Below, in pieces: positions 25,155 to 33,677 of a DNA stretch of 64,000 nt. Numbering within the stretch: the stretch's first letter is position 1; each line of letters opens with the position of its first letter. The stretch is from Arthrobacter sp. SLBN-112 (lineage in GTDB: Bacteria > Actinomycetota > Actinomycetes > Actinomycetales > Micrococcaceae), in contig NZ_VFMU01000001.1 in assembly GCF_006715225.1 (NCBI RefSeq), positions 2,294,001-2,358,000 of the forward strand, in the 5' to 3' direction. A program made the translations under genes and the position numbers. Below the pieces are notes generated by a model, which was not told where the DNA came from, searched no databases, and saw nothing but the letters and a program-made list of their open reading frames with translations.

Positions 25155-26018
25155 ATGCCCCGCCAGACCGCCAGGCCACGTGCCATCTTTCTCGACATCG
25201 ACGGAACCTACGCCGACCACGGGCTCGCTCCTGCAGCGCATGTGGACGCGGTGCGGACTGCCCGGAAACTCGGACACTTGGTCTTTGTCTGTACCGGCCG
25301 CCCGCTGTCCATGGTCCCCGCGCACATCCTGGAGGCGGGGTTTGACGGCACCATTACGGGGGCCGGTGCCCGCGTGGAGGTCAACGGGGAGATCCTGAAG
25401 GACGCCCGTTTTGAACCGGACCTGGCGGCACGCATTGTGGAGGTCCTGGATGCGCACCACGCTGCCTACATCCTGGAAGCCCCGGAGGCCCTGCACGGCC
25501 GGATCGGGGTGGACCGGCGGCTGAGGGAGGTGCTGGGCCCCGTCTTCGCCGGCCGTCCACAGCACGACGGAGTCCTCAGTACAGACGTGGATCCGCTCGA
25601 GGACATCCTGGGACCGATGCAGTACAGCGATGACCTCCGAGGCACCTCCTACGCCAAGGTCTCCTGCTTCGATTCACCCGTACCGTTGACCCACCTGATG
25701 GAATCCTTCGGCCCGGACGTGGGACTGATCCCCAGCTCCCTCTCGGCGCTGGGTGACCGCGCGGGCGAGATCTTCATGGCCGGCACCCACAAGGCGGTGG
25801 GCATCCGGGCGGTGGAAGCCCGGCTTGGCCTGGACAGGGCGGACATCATTGCCATCGGCGACAGCGCCAACGATATTGAAATGCTTGAGTACGCTGCTGT
25901 CGGCATCGCCGTGGAGGGCGGCCATCCCGCCGTTCTTGCCGTGGCGGACAGGATCACCGCCCCGCCTGCGGGTAACGGCGTCGCGCTGGCCTTCGCCGAA
26001 CTCGGGCTCCTGGGCTGA
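25155..26018 (+). CDS. HAD-superfamily hydrolase (IIB/Cof type)
   Basis: A 287-residue HAD phosphatase. Motif I is FLDIDGTYAD with both catalytic aspartates, motif II is VCTGRP, and motif IV is IAIGDSANDIEMLEYA with GD..ND. The cap inserted between motifs II and III is of the Cof/sugar-phosphatase IIB type, and the IEMLEYAAVGIAVEGGHPAVLAVAD end is typical. Substrates are usually sugar phosphates. The start has AAGGAG seven bases upstream. The gene converges on the UDP-glucose dehydrogenase gene, with 30 bases between the stops. Confidence 0.87.
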   Translation: MPRQTARPRAIFLDIDGTYADHGLAPAAHVDAVRTARKLGHLVFVCTGRPLSMVPAHILEAGFDGTITGAGARVEVNGEILKDARFEPDLAARIVEVLDAHHAAYILEAPEALHGRIGVDRRLREVLGPVFAGRPQHDGVLSTDVDPLEDILGPMQYSDDLRGTSYAKVSCFDSPVPLTHLMESFGPDVGLIPSSLSALGDRAGEIFMAGTHKAVGIRAVEARLGLDRADIIAIGDSANDIEMLEYAAVGIAVEGGHPAVLAVADRITAPPAGNGVALAFAELGLLG

Positions 26019-26048
26019 ACCAGGCTGGATTGGAGCGCCGGGTGGGCC

Positions 26049-27419
26049 TCAGCCCACCGCCGGAACCGTGACCGGGGCCCGGGCGGGGGTGCCAAGGCCC
26101 CGCACGGCCCAGCCTTCTTCCTGCCACGCCGCTGCATCCAGCACGTTCCGCGCATCCAGGACCACCCGCCGTCGTACCTGCTGGCCGGCGACCGCAGGAC
26201 AGAGCTGCCGGTACTCGTCCCATTCGGTGAGGAGCAACACCAGTTCGGCTCCCTGGAGCGCCTTCCCTGTGGACACCTCGAAGCGGAGGCGCGGGTAGCG
26301 GCGCCAGGCAAGGTTCACCGCTTTGGGGTCCGTGACCGTGATGTGGGCCCCGGCAGCTGCCAGCCGGTCCGCCACGTCCAGTGCAGGGGAATCCCTGATG
26401 TCATCCGTATCGGGCTTGAAGGAGGCGCCCAGTACGGTGATCGAGCGCCCGGCCAACGACCCGCCGCACAACTCCGTGGCGAGGCTGACCGTGCGCTCAC
26501 GCTGGCCGAGGTTGACCCCATCAACCAGGCGCATCCAGTCCTGCACCGCGGGCAGGCCGAGTGTGGCCGCCTGGGCGCGGAAGCTGCGGATGTCCTTTGG
26601 CAGGCAGCCGCCGCCAAAGCCCAGGCCCGCGTGCAGATACCGGCCGCCGATCCTCGGGTCCAGCCCCATTGCCTCGCTGAGCTCCGTCACGTCCGCGCCC
26701 GCAGCATCGCACAGCCCGGCCACGGCATTGATGAAGCTGATCTTGGTGGCCAGGTACGCATTCGCGGCCGACTTGATGAGCTCTGCCGTGGCAAAGCTGC
26801 AGACCAGGCGGGGGATCCCGGCTGCCAGCAGGGGTTCATAGACCGCATCCAGCGCTGCCGCCACCCCCAGCGGCGCACCTGTTGCCGTGTTGAAGGCAGA
26901 AGGCCGGCCGCCCTCCACGCCATAGACCAGCCGGTCCGGCACCAGCGAGTCCTTGACGGCGGTGCCCTGCCGCAGGAACTCGGGGTTCCAGCCCAGCAGC
27001 ACGTCGGGGCGCGGCGCCAGGATGCCTCGGAGCATGTCCACCGTTCCAACGGGCACGGTGGATTTGCCCACGACGACGGCGCCCGCAGCCAGGTGCGGCA
27101 GCAGGGTTTCGAGGGCGGAGACCAGGAACGTGAGGTCGGCGGCGTCGGACGTTTTGTCCTGCGGCGTCCCAACGCAGAGGAAATGCACCTGGGCGTCCCT
27201 GGCATCCGCTGGATCGCTGGCGAACCTCAGTCTCCCGGTGCCGTGGCCGTCCCGGAGGAGTTCGTCCAGCCCGGGTTCATGGAATGGCGCTACCCCCTGG
27301 GCCAGGTGCTGTACCTTCCCGGGATCAACATCGATGCCCACCACCTCGTGGCCCATTGATGCAAGGGTTGCCGCGTGGACGGCGCCCAGGTAGCCGCACC
27401 CGATTACTGAAATCCTCAT
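26049..27419 (-). CDS. UDP-glucose 6-dehydrogenase
   Basis: A 456-residue nucleotide-sugar dehydrogenase that oxidises UDP-glucose to UDP-glucuronate with two NAD+. It begins with the Rossmann motif VIGCGYLGAVHAATLASMGHEV, has the central helix block GFGGGCLPKDI with the catalytic Cys272, and a C-terminal domain with VLGASFKPDTDDIRDSPALDV. The start is the ATG at 27419, which overlaps the stop of the upstream glycosyltransferase (ATGA), so the two are coupled. A much longer in-frame ORF to 27638 runs back into that gene and is not used. UDP-glucuronate would supply a glucuronosylated glycolipid or a surface polymer. Confidence 0.92.
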   Translation of the reverse strand: MRISVIGCGYLGAVHAATLASMGHEVVGIDVDPGKVQHLAQGVAPFHEPGLDELLRDGHGTGRLRFASDPADARDAQVHFLCVGTPQDKTSDAADLTFLVSALETLLPHLAAGAVVVGKSTVPVGTVDMLRGILAPRPDVLLGWNPEFLRQGTAVKDSLVPDRLVYGVEGGRPSAFNTATGAPLGVAAALDAVYEPLLAAGIPRLVCSFATAELIKSAANAYLATKISFINAVAGLCDAAGADVTELSEAMGLDPRIGGRYLHAGLGFGGGCLPKDIRSFRAQAATLGLPAVQDWMRLVDGVNLGQRERTVSLATELCGGSLAGRSITVLGASFKPDTDDIRDSPALDVADRLAAAGAHITVTDPKAVNLAWRRYPRLRFEVSTGKALQGAELVLLLTEWDEYRQLCPAVAGQQVRRRVVLDARNVLDAAAWQEEGWAVRGLGTPARAPVTVPAVG

Positions 27420-28570
27420 GACGCTGCTCCTGCTCTGGACGTCTTCCGCGGGAACGTCGGAACCGCCGCGATGGCGTCCCGGTAGTGCTGCACCAGTTCG
27501 GTGCACAGCGCAGGCCAGGTCCGGTCCTGTACCGAGGCGTGGGCGGCGGCCGCGAACGCCCGGCGCTTGGCGTCGTCGCCCAGCAAGTCCTGCACCCTTG
27601 CGTGCATGGCGGACAGGTCGCCCGGTTCGTAAAGCCATCCGGTCCGCGAATTCTCCACCAGGTCCAACGGCCCGCCACGCCCCGTCGCCACCACCGGAAC
27701 ACCCGATGCCATGGCCTCCTGGATGGTCTGGCAGAAAGTCTCGAGCTCGCCGGGATGGACGAACAGGTCAAAGGAAGCCACCGCCCGCGCCAGCTCCTCG
27801 CCACCGAGGAACCCGGTGAAGACCGCGCGGGGGAGTGCTGCCTCCAGGGCTATGCGCTGCGGTCCGTCGCCCACGATCACCAGCCGGGTATTGGGCATCC
27901 CGGCCAGTGTGGCCAGGTCCTCCACCTGCTTTTCCACCGCCAGCCTGCCCACGTAGCCGATGATCCGTTCGCCGTTGGCGGCCACCCCGGCCCGCCACCC
28001 GTCGTCGCGCTTTTCCGGCGAAAACCGGGCGGTGTCCACACCGCGCCGCCACATCCGTACCCGAGGGATACCCCGGCCGCGCAACTGGTTCAGCGCGAAC
28101 GTGGAGGGCGCCAGGGTGCGCGTTGCCAGTAAGTGGATGTTCTCCACCCGGTTCCAGGCCCAGTTTTCCAGGAAGGGCACACCGTACCGGGCGGCGTAGC
28201 TGGGGACCTCGGTCTGGTAGACCGCCACGGTGGGAATCCCCAGTTGGCTGGCCGCTTGGGCCGCGCGCCAGCCCAGCACGAACGGCGAGGCCAGATGCAC
28301 CACGTCGGGCGCGTACTCGGCAAGGATTCGCTTGACCCGGTACACCCCTCCCAACGCCACCCGCACGTTCGCATAGCCCGCCAGCGGAACCGCCGGGAGC
28401 CTGTGGACCGCGGCGCCTTTGACCTGGGCTGCCTCCCCGTCGTGGGCGGAAGGTGCTATGACCAGGACCTCGTCGCCCCGGTCCTGGAGATGGTCCAGGA
28501 CCCGCAGGATGGAGTGGGTGACACCGTTCATCAACGGCAAAAAAGATTCGGCAACAATTGCGATCCGCAC
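27416..28570 (-). CDS. GT4-family glycosyltransferase (MgtA-like mannosyltransferase)
   Basis: A 384-residue retaining GT-B glycosyltransferase. It opens with MRIAIVAESFLPLMNGVTHSILRVLDHL, has PDVVHLASPFVLGWRA, RRGVDTARFSP, the donor-site YVGRLAVEKQ and GDGPQR, and the E-x7-E-like block PGELETFCQTIQEAMASGVPVVA. This is the pattern of actinobacterial MgtA enzymes, which transfer mannose from GDP-mannose to glucuronosyl-diacylglycerol or related anchors. Coupling to UDP-glucose dehydrogenase fits that pathway, since the acceptor carries glucuronate. Donor and acceptor are inferred. The start is GTG at 28570. Confidence 0.82.
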   Translation of the reverse strand: MRIAIVAESFLPLMNGVTHSILRVLDHLQDRGDEVLVIAPSAHDGEAAQVKGAAVHRLPAVPLAGYANVRVALGGVYRVKRILAEYAPDVVHLASPFVLGWRAAQAASQLGIPTVAVYQTEVPSYAARYGVPFLENWAWNRVENIHLLATRTLAPSTFALNQLRGRGIPRVRMWRRGVDTARFSPEKRDDGWRAGVAANGERIIGYVGRLAVEKQVEDLATLAGMPNTRLVIVGDGPQRIALEAALPRAVFTGFLGGEELARAVASFDLFVHPGELETFCQTIQEAMASGVPVVATGRGGPLDLVENSRTGWLYEPGDLSAMHARVQDLLGDDAKRRAFAAAAHASVQDRTWPALCTELVQHYRDAIAAVPTFPRKTSRAGAAS

Positions 28571-28828
28571 CCCTCAACCGTGGGCGCCTTCCTTGAAATG
28601 GCGGGGGAGAAAGCGTTACCCGAAGGAAAAGGCCGGATGAACAACTGCCCCTGAGTTTCCAATTATTTAGTAAGTAGGCTTGGCATCTGATGCTAAGCAT
28701 GCTTACGGTAGTAGGGCAGTCAGCGCAAAGCCTCAAGCAGCCGGGGCGGAAGCCAGGTGTCGGGGACAACCCGCGCCAGGACATCCATTGCTGGCAGACC
28801 CAGTGCAAAGACACATCCAAGGAGAGTC

Positions 28829-29692
28829 ATGCTCAACAGGGAAAATCTTGAAAACCTGCTCACCAAGGGCGGCAACGTCGTCGGTTCCGATGGCACCAAG
28901 ATCGGTTCGATCGGACAGCTGTACGCAGACGACGACACGGGTGAGCCCACATGGGTCACGGTCAAGACCGGCCTTTTCGGAACTTCGGAGTCATTCATTC
29001 CGGTTGAGGGCGCCCACCACCAGGGCGACGACCTGGTGGTCCCGTACACCAAGGAACACGTCAAGGATGCCCCCCGCGTGGACGCAGACGGTCACCTCAC
29101 CCCCGAGGAAGAGGACCGGCTTTACACGTACTACGACCGTGGCGCACGGACCTACACCGAGGCCCGCACCGGCACCGACACCGACAGGGATGTTGACCTG
29201 CAGGGTGACGCCGACCTGAACGCCGGCACCCCCACGGCAGGCATCACATCCGATCGCGACACGTATGACCGGGACACCTCAGCCCGGGGAGCGGTTGGCC
29301 ACGACACCTCCGGCCCCACCACGGACGACGCCATGACCCGGTCCGAGGAAAAGCTGCACGTGGGCAAGGAGCGCGAGGCCACCGGCCGCGCACGTTTGCG
29401 CAAGTACGTCACCACCGAGAACGTCACCAAGACCATCCCGGTGGAGCGCGAAGAAGTCCGGATCGAGCGCGAACCCATCACCGACGCAAACCGCGGTGCC
29501 GCGTTCGACGGACCTGACATCAGCGAGGAAGAGCACGAAGTGGTCCTCCACGAGGAGCGCCCCGTCGTTGAGAAGGAAGCTGTTCCGGTGGAGCGGGTCC
29601 GGCTGGACAAGGACGTTGTTCGCGACGACGTCACGGTCAACGAGGAAGTCCGCAAGGAGAACATCGAAACAGACGGCGATCACCGCCGCTAA
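28829..29692 (+). CDS. PRC-barrel and DUF2382 (YsnF/AvaK-like) stress protein
   Basis: A 287-residue acidic, hydrophilic protein. Residues ~1-85 form a PRC barrel (NVVGSDGTKIGSIGQLYADDDTGEPTWVTVKTGLFG). A variable threonine/aspartate-rich linker follows. The C-terminal ~110 residues are DUF2382, seen in KLHVGKEREATGRARLRKYV and repeated VEREEVRIEREPI-type strands. Such proteins are linked to general stress and desiccation responses; the biochemical role is unknown. ATG 28829 is preferred because AAGGAG lies just before it; an in-frame start at 28757 lacks one. The gene stands alone. Confidence 0.85.
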   Translation: MLNRENLENLLTKGGNVVGSDGTKIGSIGQLYADDDTGEPTWVTVKTGLFGTSESFIPVEGAHHQGDDLVVPYTKEHVKDAPRVDADGHLTPEEEDRLYTYYDRGARTYTEARTGTDTDRDVDLQGDADLNAGTPTAGITSDRDTYDRDTSARGAVGHDTSGPTTDDAMTRSEEKLHVGKEREATGRARLRKYVTTENVTKTIPVEREEVRIEREPITDANRGAAFDGPDISEEEHEVVLHEERPVVEKEAVPVERVRLDKDVVRDDVTVNEEVRKENIETDGDHRR

Positions 29693-29699
29693 CCGGCGT

Positions 29700-29713
29700 G
29701 GGGCTTCGGCCCC
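29700..29713 (+). terminator. small UUCG-capped hairpin after the PRC-barrel gene
   Basis: GGGGCTTCGGCCCC directly after the stop codon: five G-C pairs with a stable TTCG tetraloop. There is no long T run, so it may stabilise the 3' end or assist termination. Confidence 0.5.
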
Positions 29714-29760
29714 CGTTCCGCGGGCAGGCTGGTTGGACCAGCAGCCCTGACACGGTAAAC

Positions 29761-29794
29761 GGCGCCGGGAGCCACCTTGGGGGCTCCCGGCGCC
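29761..29794. terminator. GC-rich 13-bp hairpin
   Basis: A perfect stem (29761-29773 with 29782-29794) with an eight-base loop, followed by GCAGTCGTTT. It is a plausible second terminator for the PRC-barrel gene. Confidence 0.6.
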
Positions 29795-30130
29795 GCAGTC
29801 GTTTAAAATGCTGGTGCAGCCACGCCGAGGGCGGTGACTGCACCAGCCAGTAGGACGAATATCTTCAGAACTTACGGTTCATCTTTCATTCGCGGCTCCT
29901 GTTTTCCCGGTTTACGGAATCCGGGTTTTTGGCTGGCCCTGGGTCAGAGGCGGCGGCCAGCAGAAATCGCAGTACGCCCTCGGTGGGGCCTCTGGTGTTG
30001 GTTGCTACCAATTTTACGGCGGGGCTTGGGAAAAAGCGCCGGCCTGCGGGCCATTTGATTGTTCATCCATGGCCACGTGGAGCCTGTCGTTCGCGGGCAG
30101 AGCGGACCCGGCGTGACACCATGGAACACG
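29795..30130. other. intergenic region, no gene recognised
   Basis: About 335 bases after the hairpin and before the DUF6350 gene. Short ORFs occur but lack a ribosome site and family signature. It presumably contains the promoter for the DUF6350-purN transcript; no convincing -35/-10 pair was picked out. Confidence 0.35.
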
Positions 30131-31447
30131 ATGAAACTGCGCGCTGACCAGACCGGAGACCGTGGCCTTCCTATGCCGTTGTGGCTGCAGGGTGCCCTTG
30201 AAACGGCGCAGGCAGCCATCATTTCGGCCCTGGTGGTGGTGGCGCCCATCGTGGCTGTCTGGGCCACTGCCGGTTTCCAGAACGGGCAATTCGATGTCCT
30301 GGCGCGGCTGGCCGGCCAGTCCTGGCTCCTGGTCCACGGCGTGCCCCTGGAGTTGGCAGGAGCGGGACCCGATGCGGCCTCGCACGGGGGAACCGGTGTC
30401 CTGAGCCTGATTCCGCTGGGCCTGACCCTGATTCCGTTCCTCCTGGCTTGGCGTGCAGGCCGCCGGTTGGCCCGGGCCTCCTACACAGACCAGCTGTGGC
30501 AGGCGCTTTTGGGGTCATGGGTGGTTTACGGGGCGTTCGGTGCTGCCACCGGTTTCGTCTGCCGCAATGCCGACGTCGTCATCAACCTTTGGTACGCCCT
30601 GCTGGTTCCGCTGGTTCCGTACGGGCTCGGCATGGTGATCGGGGCCCGCAGGGAGGCAGGCTCCTGGAGCCGGCTCATCGGCGTCGATGCCGTGGACTGG
30701 ATTTCGCGCGCCAGCCAGCATTCCCGTTGGGCGGGTTCGTACTTTGCATCCGCGGCCAAGGCAGGGTTCGTGGCCGTGATGTCCGCGCTTGCCCTGGCCG
30801 CCTCGCTGCTGGCAGTTGACCTGTTCATCCACTGGAACCTTGTGGTGTCCGTCTACGAAGCGCTCGACGCCGGCCCGGTAGGAGGTGCCGCCCTCACCAT
30901 CGCGCAGCTCGGCTTCCTGCCCAACCTTGTGGTCTTCGCCCTCGCATGGACGTCCGGCGCCGGCTTCGCCATGGGTGCCGGTTCCCAGGTGGGTCCACTC
31001 GGCACCGCCGTTGGGCCGCTTCCGTCCGTCCCCGTCCTGGCGGCCATCCCGTCGGGGCCGCTGGACTACGCCTTGGTGGCCATGATCGTCCCGGTGCTGG
31101 CTGGCGTCATGGCGGGCTGGTGGTTCCTGCGGGAGGGGGAAAACCATTTTGACGAGTGGCTGGCCATCAAGATCCACGCCCGCTGGTTCACCGCATCTGT
31201 CTCCACCCTGGTGCTTGGCGTGCTGGCCGGCCTGGCCGCGGGGCTGCTGACCTTGTGCCTGGCCTGGCTTGCCGGGGGATCAGCCGGCGTGGGCCGCCTG
31301 ACCGCCATCGGACCCGACCCGCTGTGGACGGGATTGTGGGTGGCCGCCGAGGTGGCTGCCGGCGTCGTGATTGGCTATGCGGCCGGACCATGGCTTGAAC
31401 GCGAGAAGACCGCGCCGGTGGAACAGGACGCCGAACTGGTGCACTAG
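30131..31447 (+). CDS. DUF6350 family multi-pass membrane protein
   Basis: A protein of about 438 residues with roughly nine hydrophobic segments. The opening PLWLQGALETAQAAIISALVVVAPIVAVWATAGF and the LSLIPLGLTLIPFLLAWRAGRRLAR block are those of DUF6350 proteins, which in many actinobacteria sit immediately before purN. The function is unknown. The start is unsure: I use ATG 30131; TTG 30059 and GTG 30113 are in frame but lie in the leader. purN follows after a small gene on the opposite strand, so the usual neighbourhood is nearly kept. Confidence 0.75.
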   Translation: MKLRADQTGDRGLPMPLWLQGALETAQAAIISALVVVAPIVAVWATAGFQNGQFDVLARLAGQSWLLVHGVPLELAGAGPDAASHGGTGVLSLIPLGLTLIPFLLAWRAGRRLARASYTDQLWQALLGSWVVYGAFGAATGFVCRNADVVINLWYALLVPLVPYGLGMVIGARREAGSWSRLIGVDAVDWISRASQHSRWAGSYFASAAKAGFVAVMSALALAASLLAVDLFIHWNLVVSVYEALDAGPVGGAALTIAQLGFLPNLVVFALAWTSGAGFAMGAGSQVGPLGTAVGPLPSVPVLAAIPSGPLDYALVAMIVPVLAGVMAGWWFLREGENHFDEWLAIKIHARWFTASVSTLVLGVLAGLAAGLLTLCLAWLAGGSAGVGRLTAIGPDPLWTGLWVAAEVAAGVVIGYAAGPWLEREKTAPVEQDAELVH

Positions 31448-31459
31448 GGTTGGGCCGGA

Positions 31460-31891
31460 TCAGCGCACCTTGGTGGGCAGGACATCCTGGAACTGCACCA
31501 TGCAAGCGTGGGTGGCCCGGTCCGTCAGGGCGCGGCCAAGGCAGGCCTGGTACTCCCGCACCTGGTCAAAGAGGACCATGGTGGTGACAATCAGCAGCAC
31601 CATGACGGCCGCAACCACCAGGCCCGAGATGGTGCCGAAGAGAACCAGTTTGGATTCCTTCAGCCGGAATGCCCGCACCAGCAGGACAATTCCCAGGACC
31701 AGGCTCGCGGCCGTGAGCACCGTGGTCAGCCACAGGTAGCCCACATCCAGCTGGTACACGAAGAACGCGCCGAGCACCGAAACCACGAACATCCGGAACA
31801 GGGTATGGGTCTTGGCGAGGGACGCTTTTGCCGCCTCGCTGAGCGGGGGCCTGACCCGCTGCTGCCCGCTCCGGCCCGGTTCGCTGTTCAT
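31460..31891 (-). CDS. small membrane protein, unknown function
   Basis: A 143-residue protein with three hydrophobic segments (about 33-48, 53-73 and 82-108), a soluble N terminus and a C terminus with two Cys. No family was recognised by eye. It is transcribed against DUF6350 and purN and sits exactly between them. No strong Shine-Dalgarno sequence precedes the ATG. Confidence 0.6.
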   Translation of the reverse strand: MNSEPGRSGQQRVRPPLSEAAKASLAKTHTLFRMFVVSVLGAFFVYQLDVGYLWLTTVLTAASLVLGIVLLVRAFRLKESKLVLFGTISGLVVAAVMVLLIVTTMVLFDQVREYQACLGRALTDRATHACMVQFQDVLPTKVR

Positions 31892-31930
31892 GTTTTCCAG
31901 CGTACGCGAGCCTGCACCTAAGCTGGACCA

Positions 31931-32512
31931 ATGCGTATCGTCGTCCTCGTTTCCGGCACCGGGTCCAATCTCCAGGCAGTTATCGACGCCGTCAAAGCGG
32001 GCGAACTCCCGGTGGAGATCGCGGCGGTGGGCGCGGACCGCGAAGGAACGTACGGCGTCGAACGGTCAGCTGCGGCCGGCATCCCCACGTTCGTGGTGGA
32101 CTTCAAGGCCTACCCGGACCGCGCCGACTGGAATGCCGCGCTGACCGAGGCCGTGGCCGCCTATAAACCGGACGTGGTGGTGTCCTCCGGATTCATGCGG
32201 ATCGTCAGCCCAAGTTTCATCGACGCGTTCAACGGCAGGTACCTGAACACGCACCCTGCGCTGCTGCCGGCATTCCCCGGTGCCCACGGCGTACGGGACG
32301 CGATGGCATACGGGGTGAAGGTCACGGGCTGCACCGTCCACTGGGCAGACGCAGGCGTGGACACGGGGCCCATCATCGCCCAGGAAGCCGTGGCCATCCA
32401 GGACGCGGACACCGAGGAGTCCCTGCACGAGCGCATCAAGGTGGTGGAGCGCCGGCTCCTGGTCTCCACCCTGGCCGCCCTCGCCGCCGACCCCTCGTTC
32501 TCCGCCGCCTAG
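31931..32512 (+). CDS. purN: phosphoribosylglycinamide formyltransferase
   Basis: A 193-residue GAR transformylase, the third step of purine synthesis, which uses 10-formyltetrahydrofolate. It starts with RIVVLVSGTGSNLQAVIDAV (phosphate-binding glycines). It carries the catalytic Asn and His in YLNTHPALLPAFPGAHGV and the catalytic Asp in WADAGVDTGPIIAQE. Length is typical. purH, which commonly follows directly in related genomes, is here 2.66 kb further on, separated by a hairpin-flanked DUF559 gene and an opposing MFS gene. Confidence 0.93.
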   Translation: MRIVVLVSGTGSNLQAVIDAVKAGELPVEIAAVGADREGTYGVERSAAAGIPTFVVDFKAYPDRADWNAALTEAVAAYKPDVVVSSGFMRIVSPSFIDAFNGRYLNTHPALLPAFPGAHGVRDAMAYGVKVTGCTVHWADAGVDTGPIIAQEAVAIQDADTEESLHERIKVVERRLLVSTLAALAADPSFSAA

Positions 32513-32545
32513 CTCCCACTCCGCCACCCTCCCCTCCCTTCCCTT

Positions 32546-32615
32546 CCCCCAACTAGGTAGCAGCAGATGTCGGAATAGAGGCGCAAACGGACATCTGCTG
32601 CTACCCAGTTGGGGG
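32546..32615 (+). repeat. hairpin repeat element, copy 1 (upstream of the DUF559 gene)
   Basis: A 70-base inverted repeat: 26-base arms (32546-32571 and 32590-32615) with a single mismatch, and an 18-base loop. The arms contain the family core CAACTRGGTAGCAGCAGATG and its complement. It lies 33 bases after purN and 60 bases before the DUF559 start. Copy 2, in the same orientation and with a related loop, lies just beyond that gene. Confidence 0.9.
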
Positions 32616-32675
32616 CGGAGGACGCTCCTGTGGATAACTTCAGCAGCTCCGCCAGGAAATTTGCCACCATGGGCC

Positions 32676-33641
32676 ATGAGAACTCCGCGGCCTATGCCGG
32701 ACGTACTTCCTTCCGGCGCCTTCACCTTCCAGGAAGCGGCCGACGCCGGGATTACAGTCGGACGGCTGCGGCACCATTCGCTGGCCACACCGAGCAGGGG
32801 GATAAGGCAGCCGCTGCACCCTCCGCTTCCTGAGCTGGAGTCGGTGGTCCGGCCGTTGACACTGGTCACCGAGTTCAGTGCTGCCTCTCATGCGACAGCC
32901 TTCACCTTGTGGTCCTTCCCGGGGTTCCTGCCGGGGAAAGGCGACCCAGTCACCCACATCTCCAGGCCGGACACCATGGCGATCCCGCGCCGCGGCGGAG
33001 TCCGGGGGCACCGCGGCCAGTTCTTTGCGGATGAGGTCGTGACTCATAACGGACTCCTGATCACTTCGCGGGTAAGGACGTGGTTGGACTGTTCTCGCAA
33101 GATGAGCATCGAAGAATTGACGGTTGTGGCCGACCACCTCCTGCGGATCCCGCGGCCGGAGTTCGAGGGCAGGTCCGAGCCGTACGCCACGATGGAGGAC
33201 CTGGAGGAAATGCTGGACCGGCACAAGGGGACACCCGGAATCAGGAAGGCACGGGTTGCCCTGGAGCGGGCGCGGGTGGGCTCGGATTCCGCGCAGGAAA
33301 CCAAACTGCGGCTTGCCTTGGAGGACGCGAGCCTGCCCGAACCCCTACTGAACGTGCGCACGCTCCTGGGGGCCGGCGTCGTACGCCAGCCCGACCTGAG
33401 CTATCCGGAACGGAAAGTGGCGGTGGAGTATGACGGCGAGGGACACTCGGAGGCAGGACAGGTTGTTCGTGATATTGCCCGCGATGAGGATTTTTCCCGG
33501 GCAGGCTGGCTCCTTGTAAGGATTTCGAAGCGGCATATGGAGCGCGACGCACGGCCCGCTGTCGGAAAAGTCCATTCGGCACTGCTCAGCCGCGGCTGGT
33601 CGCCCAACTGGGTAGCAGCAGATGTCGGAATACGGGCCTAA
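32676..33641 (+). CDS. DUF559-type (Vsr/restriction-fold-like) protein with AbiEi-like N terminus
   Basis: A protein of about 321 residues. The N-terminal ~80 residues look like the winged-helix domain seen in AbiEi-type antitoxins (FTFQEAADAGITVGRLRHHSL, then RGIRQPL). The C-terminal ~110 residues are DUF559, a PD-(D/E)xK nuclease-like fold, with GVVRQPDLSYPERKVAVEYDGEGH carrying the acidic residues and RDEDFSRAGWLLVRISKRH after it. No activity is established for this actinobacterial type. The start is uncertain (ATG 32676 used; TTG 32661 possible). The last 12 codons and stop lie inside hairpin copy 2, so the C-terminal tail is element-encoded. Two hairpin copies bracket the gene. Confidence 0.78.
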   Translation: MRTPRPMPDVLPSGAFTFQEAADAGITVGRLRHHSLATPSRGIRQPLHPPLPELESVVRPLTLVTEFSAASHATAFTLWSFPGFLPGKGDPVTHISRPDTMAIPRRGGVRGHRGQFFADEVVTHNGLLITSRVRTWLDCSRKMSIEELTVVADHLLRIPRPEFEGRSEPYATMEDLEEMLDRHKGTPGIRKARVALERARVGSDSAQETKLRLALEDASLPEPLLNVRTLLGAGVVRQPDLSYPERKVAVEYDGEGHSEAGQVVRDIARDEDFSRAGWLLVRISKRHMERDARPAVGKVHSALLSRGWSPNWVAADVGIRA

Positions 33642-33668
33642 AACGACATCTGCTGCTACCCAGTTGGG
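33603..33668 (+). repeat. hairpin repeat element, copy 2 (contains the DUF559 stop codon)
   Basis: A perfect 25-bp inverted repeat (33603-33627 with 33644-33668) and a 16-base loop. It aligns with copy 1 over its whole length in the same orientation, including GGAATA at the 5' side of the loop and AAAACG or AAACG at the 3' side. The left arm and loop encode the last 12 codons and TAA of the DUF559 gene. The convergent MFS gene ends 10 bases beyond. Confidence 0.92.
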
Positions 33669-33677
33669 AGGGGCGGG

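Noticed and set aside
26049..27638. Extended start for UDP-glucose dehydrogenase
   Set aside because: The extra 73 codons lie inside the upstream glycosyltransferase gene in another frame. The ATG at 27419 begins the Rossmann motif and overlaps the upstream stop as ATGA.
32661..33641. DUF559/AbiEi-like gene as one half of a toxin-antitoxin pair
   Set aside because: No adjacent AbiEii-like nucleotidyltransferase or other small partner gene is present; the neighbours are purN and an MFS transporter.
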